Positions 13,101 through 26,840 of a stretch of 64,000 nt of DNA are shown piece after piece. The stretch is from Orthonyx spaldingii (Eukaryota > Chordata > Aves > Passeriformes > Orthonychidae), in NCBI GenBank assembly GCA_013397795.1, contig VZTJ01005670.1:1888343-1952342 (forward strand), written 5' to 3'. A program made the position numbers and the translations under genes. Each line of letters begins with the position of its first letter. The first letter of the stretch is position 1. The notes beneath the pieces were generated by a model that was given only the letters and a program-made list of their open reading frames with translations, had not been told where the DNA came from and made no database searches.

Positions 13101-15759
13101 TAAATCCTGTTTTATGGAACTGTGATTTGAAGTTGCACGGCATTCCACAGTCATGTGGAAGGGTATTTAGTAGAATGCTTGTTATTCATTCTTTCATTCT
13201 GCTGTCCCTTAAATCCAAGACCCAATAGGAATAATGTTTTCCTTTAGCTGCCCTGGTAAATGTGGCTTTTATTACAGGAGATTCACACAATTTTCAAATC
13301 CAATTAGGCTCGTGCCACCCTGTTGAGGCATACATTAAAATTTAGCAAATGAATCTCATGGAATGACCTGCATCTTCTGCCATAGTATTTCTTCCTTTTA
13401 GTAAAGAATTCTTCAACCTGAAATTTACTTTTTCTGTTTTTCTTCTAAAAGTGGATTCTTTTAGTAAAGGGAAAATATGGAAACACAGAAAATGTATTCA
13501 GAGGCAGTGCTGTAAATGGGACAGTATGTTCCATCTGAGATAATAGAGATGACCCGCCGGTTAATAAAAGATAAAACCATTTCCAGGGCCCTGAACTACC
13601 TGCAAGAGAACCCAAAAGGAAAAGAATTTTTTCTGTGTAGGCTTTTTAGAAAAGCAAAATGAAACAAAAAAACCCAGCACCCTTCCACCTCCTCCATCCT
13701 ACATGTGCATTGGAAATATGTCTCATTAACTAGATGAATCTACTGTCCTAAAGGTACATTGCAATATGATTTCACCAAGAAAAAAGATTTATTGTGATTC
13801 TTCATAGTGAAAGATCCTGGCAAAACCACACATCATTATAGCCTGAGTGGGACCTGACAGATTCCTGCTGTTTGGCTGACCCTTAATTTTGTTAGGTGTG
13901 AGAAAATTTTGCCTAGCACATCAGAATATGAACTAACACACTAAATATTTTATTCTGTGCTAAATTAAGTATTACAGGTTTTAATTCATCTTCATCAAGT
14001 GTCCTTATTGAAAATAAAATAGGCAAAACTCAGCAGAGTAGGAGAGGAGAGGCATAATAATTAAAGGACAAATAATCAGGGCACGTGACTCTATTAAAAT
14101 TTATTATTAAGCTATTCTTTGCAAAATGTGTGATAGCTTTAGTGGTGCTTTGCCGTGATGAAGTGTTCTAGCCAAGGCACTGGGGGTTTGGATCTGTTAA
14201 TCCTGCAAAGCCGGTGCTGGTAAGTGGAAGGAGCTGTGTGGCAGCGTGAGGTTCTTGGGATTTCATTTCCCATCATTTGAAGAGCAAAGTGCCCTAGGCT
14301 ATAGATCAGGGGAGCCTGCACCACTCTGCACCCATGGCATCCCCCCTCCAGATCCCTGCCTAGAGCACCAGGAGTGCTTTCTCCAGGAGCCTTAGGGAAA
14401 GGCCAGACCTGTTGGAGAACAAAGAGGTGCTGGAGGCAGTGGTGCTCAGTGACTCCCTGAGGGTGGGCACTGGTGGTGAGATACAAGCTCTGTGCCTGAC
14501 ACTGATCCTTTCAAGTGCCAGCTCTGGGGTTAGGGAGCCCAGCACTACCTTTGTCTCTGCTCTTCCCTGTGCCAAGCACGAGTGCTGTGACTCTGAGGCT
14601 TGGACTGGCTGCTTTGTTCTTCAGGTCTAGGCCTGCAGAGTAAAATCCCACCAGATCTAAGAAGGGCCGAAAGTGTTTGCTTTGGACACTTGGATAAAAG
14701 CTTTTCTCTTTGTAGCAAAACTTTCTGGATGGCACTGTTGTTTATCTTTGTTTATCTATTACATGTTATTTTCACTCCTCTATATTTCATTTTAATTAAT
14801 TTTCACATGAGTTGTTCTGAGTTTCTTATACCAAGACCATCCTGTTCATGAATGGACTTAATTTGTCCCTACAGCTGCAGTCTGAAAATGGTTTCTAGCT
14901 ATGGCTGTGGCAAATGACTGATCTGCACACACTGTTGCTCATGAACATATTGTGTCATATTTGCTTTAGTGAATGACCTGGTGTCAGAGTATATAGGAAG
15001 TTTTTCTGCCATGTGTGTTAGGATTTTTTTTCTGAACACGAAATTTGAATGCACAGGCTTAGGATTGTGTTAATTTTGCTTTTCTGCCTTGTTACCTTGT
15101 GATAGGTTTTGTGGTTCTTATTACAACTTTGTCAATTCTTCATTGAGTCTATTCAATTTCCAACAGAATATGCCTGGAGATAATCACGCTTTTCCCCCTC
15201 TGCAATACCTGTGCTTTCTTGTCAGTGATTCACTCAGACACTGTTCCTCTCCTGAACATGCAGTTTTAATAGAAATGCCAAAGGTAGTGAGCACTTTAAT
15301 GACTAAGTGCATTGAATATCACAGGGTGGATGCATTAAAAAGGGAGTTGAGGCATGACCCCCAAAAAAACTTTAGAAACTCAACAAGAAATACAGCTAAC
15401 CTTTAAGAGCAAGATTGTGACTGTGGTCTCATGTAGCAGGAACCCGATTCATGCCCCCGAGGGAGCTAGTCTATATCTCTTTTCCAGAGGCAGGATGGGA
15501 TCAGGGAATTTACCAGTTTACACCTGCTGCTAGGCAAGGGGGTGGGCAGGAAGAACAGGCAGCAAATGACTGCAGCCTTATTTTCTTCTCCTTCCCTCCT
15601 AAATGGCCTTTGTTTCTGGTTTGGAAGGATAATAATTACTGTTTACTTCTGCTTGGGGATGGACATGAAGGCAAAAACCAACCTTCTGGCAGAAATGGTG
15701 TGAACTAGTTGGGTTTTAAGCCATCAATTCATCAATGGCACTTTTTCTAGTCAAAATAA

Positions 15760-15790
15760 TGGTGCTCCAACTACTGGTGCTCCAAGTAAC
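15760..15790 (+). repeat. 15/16-bp imperfect tandem repeat
   Basis: TGGTGCTCCAACTAC followed by TGGTGCTCCAAGTAAC, then a partial third copy TGCTCTCCAG. Confidence 0.7.
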
Positions 15791-16046
15791 TGCTCTCCAG
15801 TTCTTGTTTATGCCTTATTTATATCAGCCCATCTCCAGAGCCAAGAGGAGCAAGAGATTCTTTTCCTCTTTCAGGTTGGAAAGCCTGGGTAAAGCTCCAG
15901 GCTGTTACGAAGGTGTAAGAACCGGCAGGGTTTACAGCCAAGCTCCCAGCTTCCCTGGTACAGGGCAGTCCCTCAGGAAGCAGGGCCCTCCATACCAAAC
16001 ACTCCTCCTTCAGTTACTGCCAAAGAGAGGAGTGATCTGACCCATA

Positions 16047-16085
16047 AATATTAGAGCTGAGAAGACCTCTGGGGTCACCAGCTCC
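16047..16085 (-). mobile_element. Possible CR1 3'-end remnant
   Basis: The segment GAGAAGACCTCTGGGGTCAC followed by CAGCTCCAGCC resembles the antisense CR1 3' end (GGAAAAGACCTCTAAGATCA, then TCAAGTCCAACC). Similarity is lost on both sides. It could instead be another old retroposon with the same end motif. Confidence 0.4.
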
Positions 16086-18134
16086 AGCCTCTGCAAACAA
16101 TGTAGGTTGAGGTGGTCCTCAGGGATGAACGTTTGCCTTGAAATCAGCGACCCTCTCTGCCGGATTACCTCCCTCCTCGCTCATTGAGTCCTATTTAATC
16201 TACATTTTCCCCTTCAGTAATTCTGAGCTATTACTACACTTCTACCTGCTTTCCCCATGCTGCCAACAGTCCTCCCACACCACCCTCCACCTTCTTGTTA
16301 TTAATTCTTCTTAAGTACTCACAGCCTGTTATCATTTCATCTTTACTCTAGACAGGGCAAATTCAGCAGTTGGCTTTCTTGTCTAACTACTCTTAATACA
16401 ATAGCTGCTGTCTTCTGAACTTGGAGGATTTTTTTTGTTTGCTGCCTGCCCTAGTTAAGTGTTCTTTCTTCTTTAAATCTAACATGATTTCCTAGTAGGG
16501 AATGCTCAGAGCAGTGCAGATGTAGCCTTACCAGCCAGGACTGTGTAAAACATTTCAATTCCATGTATAATATCTTACTGCATGTAGCCACAAGGACAGT
16601 AATCAATGGGATTGCAGAAAACACTGAATTTTACAGAAATCAAAGGAAAAATCACTGAGCCCTGTGGAAAACAGTGCAACATGAATTAGGACAGAAAGAT
16701 TAAGAAATTTACAGAATTATATCTTCTTAGTAATTCAAAGATAGCTATCTATAGATTTAGGTTTATTTTTTATTTTTTTAGAAAAAAATCGATACAATTT
16801 TTTTAAAAAAAAGGAATTCTATTTTAAATCCTTATTTCTTCTGTTCTGCAGAAAATGCTTTGGGCCAAGCTTCTTTACTGGTTATTAGCCCATGCTGAGT
16901 GCACACAGCACTTTTTGCTCTTGGTCTGCAGGGCACCCCAGTCGTGCCCTCACACAGCACAATACCCAGAACGCTGCCTCTTGCCTGGCTGATGCATCAC
17001 ATTCTGAATCACAGCATGTACTGAGTGCAGGTGAAATAACTTAGCATAAAGACAAGGTCTGGTTTGGAAGAATCAGCCCCAATTTGGGTTTGGAGTTAAG
17101 AGCATATTGGTAGTAATACTGTGAAAAGGAACATATAGCCTATCTCTTTTAAAATTTCTTTTAAACTGAGGGCAGGGAAGGGTTGGCTTATTATATAAGG
17201 TTTATATTTTTATTATTCAAATTATGGCTTATATATTATATGTTTGCTTTAATTTTAATTGCAAATAATTTTGCATAACGTATGTTCAAGATTGTCTGAA
17301 ACAAGTATACAATACCTCATCATGTTTCTCTCTCAATACATTGTGAAAAAGTAATGGGGGATAAAGATATTCACTTAAAAACATAAAATCTTTAATTAAA
17401 GGTATCTATGTGGGAAGCTCCTGTCCTCAGAATATTGTTAAATATTGCCACCTTCAGGCCAAAGCGTATCTAAACATTTAAGGCGACTTTTTTCACACAT
17501 AGTCTTAAAATTTTTCATCTTAACTATTTTTAAACCATGTTTATGCTTTTTCTTCTGACAGTTGAGCACAGGAGGGCAGACAGGTGTGGTATGCTGAATT
17601 TGGGGAAATTAAATTCCTTGGGTTTGAGGAAAGCAAAGTAGAGTGGAAGAAAGCACCACTGTTAATGCATTAAACCCAAATAGCGTGTGGCTTCCTTGAA
17701 TAAATCATCTCAGAGAACTAGAATCCTGCAGTTTACTTTTATGTGGCTTCGACTCTCACAAAACTTCTCCAAGGTCTCCCTTTCTCATATGGAAGAATAA
17801 AGATGATTTTTAAAGTCAATAGAATTGGCTTGGTTGAAATTCAGATCAAAGTTAAGCTTAAATTTATAAGAGAAATTCCCTTAATTAAGGTGAGACAACT
17901 AATTCTGCTGGGAAAAAAAGGAAATCTATTTTTAATTAAGCAGTGATATTAATTTATAGCAAAATTCTCAAAGCTATTTGCCTGTACCAAACATTTCAAA
18001 CTCTCTTTAAATGTTTAGTGAAAAAACAATTATAAGTAAAAGTGTCCCTACTAGAGAGGGCACTCACATTAAGTAACAGTCACTTTGTCCATGGTCTTGC
18101 CTCTGCTGGTTCCATTCAGTGCTAAGTAGGGAGA

Positions 18135-18160
18135 TTGGTCCACGGCAGTGAGTTATCGAT
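18135..18160 (+). pseudogene. Possible 5' fragment of a Y RNA-like sequence
   Basis: TTGGTCCACGGCAGTGAGTT followed by ATC resembles the 5' end of vertebrate Y1/Y4 RNA (TGGTCCGAAGGTAGTGAGTT, ATC), the conserved Ro-binding stem strand, with one gap and two substitutions. The matching 3' half and the oligo-T terminator are not found downstream, so at best it is a truncated copy, and it may be chance. Confidence 0.22.
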
Positions 18161-19601
18161 TAACTGATGGCAGGATCCCATTTCCTGTGTATCTAAAGTC
18201 AAATCCTTTTGAAAAATTTGGCATTACACAAACAGTGCCTTCCACCCCGAGAAAAATGCCATGCTGTTCAGTAATAGCAATGGCAAACACTCCCTTTGGA
18301 CTGAGCATAACGCTCCACTTCCCACTTAAATGGTTTTGCACTGTTGCACTAAAGAGCTGGCACATTACTCCCCACAGGTGGCTGCATTCAGCGCCTGGGT
18401 GAAAAGAGTCTCTATTTCATCTTTCAGCTGTAGTGGGTACTAAACATAACGTGGGGCTCCTCTATTTCCACAGGCTATTAACCTTCCAAAACATTTATCT
18501 TTGAAGCTAAACTTTCCGGGACCTCAGCTTCAATTCCAGGAAATGTCTCTATTCAAAAACAATGCATTGAGAGTGAGTTAAGTCCCCTTGCAATGAATAG
18601 TAACCATATGCCAGAGCTGAACATGGGCTGAAACAGTTTTCTGAACTTATTCCTTCTCAAAAGTAACATCTTTATTTTAGCAAGTTTGAGCAAAACTTCT
18701 TCATCCATTTTTGAATAATAAGAGAGTGGCAATAAGCCACATAACCTTACCAAATTTCTGTTCATAAAAGCATTTTAAAAGATTGTATTTTATAAACAGT
18801 ATTTTCACAGCATTTGAAAAACACAGCAGAAGGTCAGCAAAACTGAAAGCTGACACCTCCAAAGGAAAATGGTAAGTCTGAAAGACCTGGCATAAAAAAA
18901 TCCTAACTTTCTTCTGGGGAAATACATCCAGCAGACAAACATAACCTCCTAAATAAGCAGTTTAAATTCTCTGTTAGCTGAAGGTAACATTTGCTTAACA
19001 GAATAGATGGGAAGGGTTCTCAATAGGTAGCTGGACTAGTTTGACCACAGGCAAGGCAACAGCTTCAGTGTGAGCACAGTCCCGAATGAACTTGGAGGGA
19101 GACACTTCCCCAAGGAAAGGGATGCGTGTGTGTTACAGCTGGACTGATGTAATGGTGTGCTCCCCCAGCCCAGCCTGGCCTTTATTTCCACAACCCTGCT
19201 CCATGGAAACCAGCAGTGGCAGTCATACTGGATGTGCTAGTAGTGATGGCTGCGACCAGCTCAAAGCAGATTCAGGGGGGACAGATAACAGCTCAATAGC
19301 CAAGGGCTAATTCAAACAATACGCCCACCTAAGCATAGCACTGCTCAGTGTCCAATTCAAGCCAGATTTGGAAGAAACAAACATCTGTACTTGGAATGCA
19401 ATTATAATTCCATTATCTTACTCCCTAAAGAGTGGACAGCTCACAGCCCATTGAGCTCTCCTGCCCAGCAGTGGCCTGCACACCAGGACCTCCCCTGGAG
19501 TAGGGCTGCCCCTCAAGGTTTCTGCTATTCAAGTTTGAGATACTTGGTAAATGAATTAGGAATAGACACACTGAAATTTTGAAATCTTAGCTAAGTGACA
19601 T

Positions 19602-19628
19602 AAAGGATGGACGGTGAGTCCATCCTTT
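19602..19628. repeat. Perfect inverted repeat, 11-bp arms, 5-base loop
   Basis: AAAGGATGGAC (19602-19612), loop GGTGA, then GTCCATCCTTT (19618-19628). A stable small stem-loop; it is too short to be a microRNA precursor by itself. Confidence 0.85.
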
Positions 19629-22600
19629 GGACATAAACCATTGACCAAGTGTGGGAATAAGTCTGGATTCAGCTGCACCTGAACTCCCCTCTGAGATGTT
19701 TAGAATGCAAGGGGGTCCTTTGTGAACCTCTGGTCTTCCTGACAGTTTTGTCTGACCCTGTTCTTTATGCAGTAAATTCTTGTGTACCTTGCCATCAAAT
19801 CTTGTTAAACCAGTGTTGTTACCTCACTGTCTTATCTCAATCAAATATATTGTTGCTCCTCTCTTACGAGTGGATGCATCACTCCATCCACGACAACCAA
19901 ACAAGACGCTGTATATGCCATGTACATAAAGTATTGCACAACTCTTGCAGAGAAAGGTAATAGCTGAGCATTCAATACCTCATTTTCATTCCCACTGTCA
20001 TTTATAAAATGTGGCTGAAGATGAGATATTCTCTGCATTTATAAAATGGAGCATTATAACAAAAAATGAAGGGCTGTAGAAGAGGATGGTTAGTCAGAAA
20101 TACTTTCTACAGTAGAAAGAGGAAATAAAACCGAAATTAGGTACTAAAGGGAGGAAAACACATCCAACAGTAACTCAGCATTCAGTCATTGGCAAAGGGA
20201 GCTTAGCAGTCCAAATAAAAGATTTTGAAATATTTAGTCTGCAGGATCTGTGGAATTATGTATAGGAAGAGATGTCTTGGCTGTTTTCTCAAATTAAATT
20301 GATTGAGGTCTTTGCATTTTATTACATGGATTTATTCTGATTAGTTCTAAAGCTAAAAGTCTTTCTTCCAAAGGGAGATTCAGAAAGTCAAATTTTTTCT
20401 TTTATTTTCTTTTTTTTTTCCCTTTTTTTTAAAGAATGTCATGGGTTTATCTCAGAAACACCGCAGCATTATTCCTGCACCTATGGTAGAAAAACTGCTG
20501 TGGTTAGATGGGGTAGTTTTGAAAGTTACCACAGCGGTATCAGAACACTATAATCTCTGAAGTGCTTGAGGATGAAAGGCTTATACAAATGTCGAATATT
20601 ATTAGTGTATACTCAATTGGACCATACTGAATAGGGTAAGCTGCTTTATTGAGTCTACTTCTGTGGAAACTGGGGACAGTTTAGAGTATTGACCGCTAGT
20701 TAATCAAGACTGTATTGGCATATGCTCTGCTTAAGAGGTCTGACTTAGTTTCTGCAAAATAAAGTGCCCTTTAGCCAGGTGACAAATAGGTGTGAAATCC
20801 TGAACCGGTTGTTAAATGCACAAGTTGCCAAATAAAGATAAAGTAGCATATACCCCCATAGCAGTCCCTGGGGTAGCTCAGACACGAGTGCAGTGGTGCT
20901 GGCTGGGGGTAGGAGCAGTCTGCCGGCATCTCACCAAATCACTCTTGGTCAGTGGTCACTGACAGATCACTGGCAGCATTAATTCTTGCCTGGCATTTCT
21001 GTAGCTCATAACAAGCGAGTGTGTGCCTTGTACCCTGCAAACAGACACCCCCTAGACACTGTTACACTGCCCACTAAACGGCTTGGCCACTCCCAGACAA
21101 GTCCCTGTGTGTGAGGCACCTTCTTCTCAGCTTTCCTCAGGGCAGGACAGCAGAGCTTTTGAAGTGTATGAGGAGATGAGTTCCACAAGATGTCTGGCAT
21201 TTAACCTGTTTGCCATCTTCAAGCGTGCCTGGGCCAGAGAGGACCTTTCCGTGTGAATTTGGGAAAATATCCTGGGACTGAGGCTCTGTGAAATGCAAAG
21301 CAAGAGTTCTGCTAAATTAAACAGCCATCTGTGGAAGAACTAATCCAGTTTTTAGTGCTGAGAGGCACTGGGGTTTGATGGACTTGGCATATGTGGAAGT
21401 GCCACAGCGTTGTCTTCTCAGCCTTAAGCCATTTGCTTAACTATAGCAGTAGAGGAGTCCACATTTTTTCTATAAGAATACTGATTTTCTCTTACCTGAA
21501 AAATCATATATCCTCTTTGCAGGTAAAAAAAAAAAAATCCCAAAACACAGAGTCTTTGATTTCTCTGTTAGAAAGATACTCACGCTAGTAAACACTGCAA
21601 ATCATTATGGTCTCCATAATGGGGCATTAAAATAAAAAGCCCACAGATGCTCTGACATTATTTACAGCCTTGCTGGTAAACACCTTGGGCTGCTTTATTT
21701 TACCATGGAACCAAAGAGAATTTACCATTTCTCCTGTATGGAAAAACCCTGAAGATACTGATAAGCCTTTTCCAAGTAAAAATTAGTAAAGTCACCACGA
21801 AACAGGTATATTTTTTTAAGCATTGTTTTCAAAATTATTATTTGATACATGAAATATTGTTTTCCATATTGAAAACACTTTTGAATATTCTGTGCAGTGA
21901 ATCTGATAACTGCTGGAAGCTGTGTCTTATTATAGCTGCTTGAAAGATACATAGTAAACTTAAAATAATTCCAAGTGCATTCTGCTTCAGAGTTCCCATA
22001 AAAATTCAGTGTTACTATGGTTCTCTTGTTATACTGTCAACAATTTCTGGACTCTGGAAAACTTTGGGTTTGCTTCTTATTCTTAACTGAAAGAAAAAAT
22101 TGAGAACCCTATGAAGTTGTATTGTTCACTTCTAATATGGACTACAGAACTGTTGTTTGTCAATAAGCTGTGATTATTTGTATGTTGTATTGCATGTACT
22201 TCTTGAAACCTCAGCTGTTGAAACCATGTCCACAATTAGTCTCATCTAACTTACACTGTCTGAAAATAAAAGCATCTGTTTTCAACTGGTTCCATCTTCT
22301 ATGAGCAACCTGTTTGGTGGAGTTCCAGGACAAGGTGAGGTGTGAGTCTCTTTCTGCAGAAGCTTGTCTCTCTCTTTGACTAACAGAAAGGGACTTTGGC
22401 TTCACCTAAGCATTACCTTTTCCCTTTCTGAAACTCTGGATTCCTTTTCATAAACTTATATAACTCGTTGCATCATTTCTATTGTCGATCTTTAAGCAGA
22501 ATAGTACCTTACTTATAGTTTATCTTTGCAGTTTGTTTTAGGATTAACACACTATCAAATACGTCTTCTATTCTTTATTTTTCCATCTATTTCACATTTA

Positions 22601-22969
22601 AGTGAAAGGGAGGCTGTGGAAAGTCTGTCTCCAGTATTCTCTACATCTCACAGGTACTGGGGCTCTCATCTGCCTCCTGGGTGAACAAGGTTATTCAGTT
22701 CCTTCAGTGCAAACGCTCTCTGTGATACCAAGAAAGGCTCAGGGGTATCTCTCCTCAAGGAAGTGCCCAGAAAAGCTCGTAGGACCGGCCATAAAGTATT
22801 TTAGACACAAATATTCTACTCACAATTACAGCTGTATAATCTAGAGGAGTATCTTCTGATTTCGAGATGTCAGAACCAAATGCAGCCCTATTAACTTAGC
22901 TGTTCCTAGGCTGTAAGAATGTCAATTATGGATAGTTTGGCCCTGGATAATTAGACAACAAACTTGGTT

Positions 22970-23022
22970 TTTTAACATTACATTTAACATTTAACATTAA
23001 TTTTAACATTAACATTTAACAT
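22970..23022. repeat. (TTTAACA)n-type short tandem repeat
   Basis: TTTAACATTACATTTAACAT followed by TTAACATTAATTTTAACATT and AACATTTAACAT: six copies of a TTTAACA/TTAACAT motif spaced 6-10 bases apart. Confidence 0.8.
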
Positions 23023-24756
23023 AGGAATTAATTCTTTGTGTGCTCTTAATTTATTGTATTTCACAGAGAAGATGAATCAATCTTGTAATTAGTTTTGTTC
23101 TCTATGAGCCTTTTCAAGACATTGGATGAAATACAATTATGATCAAGACTAATGATGGACATTGATCAAGATATCTTTTCTCTCCATGATGAAATGAAAT
23201 GTTATGAAAAGGTTTTCTTCCAGGTTTAGGAAAGAAGAATCAAGTCAAAAAACAGGACAAAAAATGAAGAAGTTAAAGTGGGCAGTAGGCAGAGAAAGAT
23301 CACTTCATCTCTTCCCAGTTTGCTAGAAAATACCTTCCCCTCTCTCAGCATCACCTTTCATTCCCCCTACTTCCAGATTATGTTAAAATATTTACTGAGG
23401 TTGTTCTTTAAACCCACAGCAGCTAAACCGCTTTAGCATGGGGTGAATTTATAACAGGTTTCTCATAATTTGTGCCCAGGGACTGGAAAGAACTGTGCAT
23501 CATTATGCAAGTGTCATGCATAACAGGCTACATGGTGAAACAAAAAGGAAAAGAAAGGAAATCACTCATGGACATGCCTGGGAATCAGCACAATAGTTTT
23601 CTCTGAAGCAATTCAGTCATATTGTGAAAATACATGCTTGGACCATTTTAAAACTTTTTATTATTTACTCAGTAGGCTGTAACAGCTCTGAAGCTTATTG
23701 CAGTGTTTATTCAATAGACCAGCTCTGTATTTTTGGTCTATCATGTCAAAATGCATTTGAGCAATTACAAAAGGGCACATTTTACTCAGTGTACTATAGT
23801 GACTCCTCTGGAGCCTGTTACGTTGTACAGCATTTTCCAGTACATTGCAATTCCAATATGAATGCAGGCATACTCATGGTGTGCTCTTCAGGAAGGTCTA
23901 AGGACTGGTTCCCTTCTAACCACTCAGGTACCTGCATGGGCAGGGAGATTGTTCCAAGCAGCATTATATAATGTCAAGATTCTGTCTATTTCCTTAAAAA
24001 GAGAGACTTGCCTTCTGGATTGTCAGCAGGCCAGTGGCATTTAATGCTACAGTCAAAATTTTACTGGAGGATTGTACAGTTAAACTAATATGAAAAAATC
24101 AAAACTTCCTCCAGTCCTCTGGTAACCCCTGCACACTCGCTTGAAAATCTCAGTTCTTTTGGTGCATCTGTGAATATCTCCTTGACATTATCTTAAGCCC
24201 ATGAACTTAGAGTTTTTAAAATAACACACTCTTGTCTTTGTCTTGCATTGATTCTTGTCTGTGTTCCCCTGTAGAGGAGATGTGTATATTTGTGGTGATC
24301 CAAAAAGGAGGGTGAAGCAGCAAGCTGGAGTGTCCTGGGAAAGCCTGAGGTTCAAGGCTTTACTTCTCAAACCAGAAGCATCTCTCCAGGCATGAGGGAG
24401 GAGCCCTTCTGCAAACAGCAGTCTCTCAAAACTACAAATGTTTTCACCTATGCCTGGCTTTCCCACAGCATGAAAACCCTGCTCCTGAGTTATTTACCTC
24501 AGGCCCTTTGACAGAACAAGGACCCTGTATTGGCTATGAAAACACCTCCATAGTTAAAACATGGTCCAGAATCTCGGTTACTGCAAGTTTACTTTAGGAC
24601 TGGAAATGTTTAATATTATCTTCTCTGCATTCCCTTACTTTTGTGAAACAAAATTTGATTGATTGCTGGATACTTTTGATTTCTGCCTTTTATTGTTTTC
24701 TTAGTTCCTTTAAAGCTGCTGGCATTGCTGAGACATTAACACCAGTAAGAGGGCAG

Positions 24757-24770
24757 TTTGCATATGCAAA
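24757..24770. promoter_or_regulatory. POU/octamer-type perfect palindrome in a motif-dense stretch
   Basis: TTTGCATATGCAAA is a perfect 14-bp palindrome formed by two overlapping octamer half sites (ATGCAAA/TTTGCAT). Within about 75 bases downstream are CTTAATTAAAAG (homeodomain type) and ATGTAAACAAAGG (forkhead TGTAAACA overlapping a TCF-like ACAAAG). This density suggests a conserved noncoding enhancer at about 24720-24860, but that is inference. Confidence 0.4.
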
Positions 24771-26840
24771 TTTCACTCCCTTAATTAAAAGCAAGAGCAC
24801 TTGATTACACTGCTGAGCCCTAGAGCTGCAAATATGTAAACAAAGGTTACATGCTCAGAAAGGAAAATTGAGCCCTAAGTCACAGTTTTGTGATAGACTT
24901 CTGTTAGTTTTTAGGCTGCTGTTAACATGAAGCCCAGTGTCAAATTTAATTCCTTATTCCTAGATTGAAGTGCATGCTCTTTCAGGAGCATGCTTTGTGG
25001 CTATTTTCTTTGGGTTTGGGATTGTTTTCTTCTCATTTTGTATTTGCTCCTCGGATTTGGAATGCCCTTGTCTCCTGGCTGCTAGCAATAAAGTAATTAA
25101 GAGCAGGTGTAGCTGGAAGAATGTGATGCAGCATCTAGAAAAAGTGATTAACAGGAAAAATAAACCACAAGTTTTAATTTGTTTCTTAATTGTCATCCAG
25201 GTGTGGCCTTAGTCCTTCAATATCCTGAGGATGCTGCAATTCTGCTGACTCCAGGAGTTATGAGGACTGACTGCTGGACCTGAGAATACAATTTGGTGAG
25301 GCATTGTCTCTTTTGGTAACCACCTTTTTCAAAATAGCCTCTTGCTGTCTTTGTGCGGTGGTTTTTAGTCCCCTCAGTTATCCTGATATGACTGTCCTTG
25401 GTAAATTGGGTCATTCAAATCACCTGGCCACAAGAAAAAAGACAAGCAGAGCACCCTGGTGCTGTGTGCTTTCTCTAAACCAGCTGATTTCAATTATCTA
25501 ATTCTTTGCACACTTCCACACAGAGTGCTGGCGTGACTTAGAGCCCTGGGGTGAAGAAGGGGAAAAATGGCTGGGGAGAGGTATGGTGAGGAGTAGGAAT
25601 TTCTTAGACTGGATATACCAATGCCACGAGCATGTTTTGTAGACAGACCCTGTCTGGCAAAGACAGTAGTGTTACACTTTAGTTTTTCTAAGCATAAAAC
25701 CCTGTAGCAATGCAGGAGATTCCCTTTCCTTACAAGGATAAGTCTTATTGAGCTGACAAGTTCCCTTTTTGATCAGTCACTTATCTCTGACTCTTAACAA
25801 ATAAGACCAGTCCTGAAACAGATAGGGGAATGACAAGATCCTTTACACTGCTTTTACAGTTCTGACAAACCCGTGTATCCCTGGGTGCTTCCAGAAGAAG
25901 TCGCGTGCATGGTGCCAAGCAGGGGTGATGCTCTTTCTACGCTTTCGTGCTGCTACGTTGGCTGTGCAAGGCAAAGGCATCTCTGCATGCTGCTAGCCAG
26001 CAGATAATAAGACCTGCTTTTGGTAAGGAGCTCTGGGATTTTCTGACGTTATGGTGTGGTGTGCCCTGTTAGCATTTTTTAAAATGAGCATTACAGGGAG
26101 TTGTTTTCTGACAGTGATCTCAAAATTAATATTTTGAGGTCTTGTCTGCTCACTGCCTGTCTATGGGCTTTTGCTGATGTGGAAGATATGTAGCAAATTT
26201 CAGTATCTGCACAAATGATCCCCAGAAACAGCAAAGGCTGCAGCCCATATGTGACATTTTCAGTTTGTAAATTCCACTAACTCCTTTCACTGAAGGGTAC
26301 AATTCAGGCCCTCTCTCCACACACAGCCTCCAATTGATTAGAAGCAACTAACTACAAAAGAAAGTTTGTGAAATAAATTGCCACAAACTTCACAGGTCCA
26401 ATGAAAGCATAGGTGGCAGGACCCAAGTTCAAGGTAGATTACAGCTGCACAAGTACTGATCAGAGTACAGCCTTGAGTGAGATTTATTGTCATAAAAAAA
26501 GACAATTTTGATCAAACCCCATTGAATCAAAGCATGTATTCACTGACTCCACCTACAGACCCCAGCATAAATATTGAAGTTGTTATTCTCTGATCTGTGA
26601 CATAGAACCTTCACATTATCTGGAAAATGAATCTGCATTTTGCCTTAATTTGGCATGATGCTTAGAACACTGCATAAGCAGGACACAAACAGGATGAATA
26701 ACCATTGCATTTCCTGAAGATGAATTAGAACCCAAATACCAAGGGCAAGTTCCTGGTATCAAGGTAAAGTAAATTATTTTGTCAGTTCCTGCATACATCC
26801 CATTACCAGCCATGGCAGCTTCAGCCACACACGTGTATCT

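Larger units (their letters stand above)
9044..16046. other. Gene-free intergenic DNA
   Basis: No gene recognised. It holds the paired GATA site at 9271, a possible MIR piece near 10045, A-runs at 10489 and 12336, and GC-richer patches at 14200-14640 and 15440-16040, where several short overlapping frames on both strands show no known domain. Confidence 0.65.
16086..26840. other. Gene-free intergenic DNA
   Basis: No gene recognised. It includes the Y RNA-like piece and a stretch at 18148-18402 open on both strands, the hairpin at 19602, the TTTAACA repeat at 22970 and the POU palindrome at 24757. A 115-codon frame at 23624-23971 begins with GTG rather than ATG and matches nothing known. Confidence 0.65.

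Noticed and set aside
20948..20963. 16-base inverted repeat GTCAGTG-GT-CACTGAC
   Set aside because: Seven-base arms are expected several times by chance in this length.
23624..23971. 115-codon frame with a signal-peptide-like start and many cysteines
   Set aside because: The first codon is GTG, not ATG, and there is no family resemblance.
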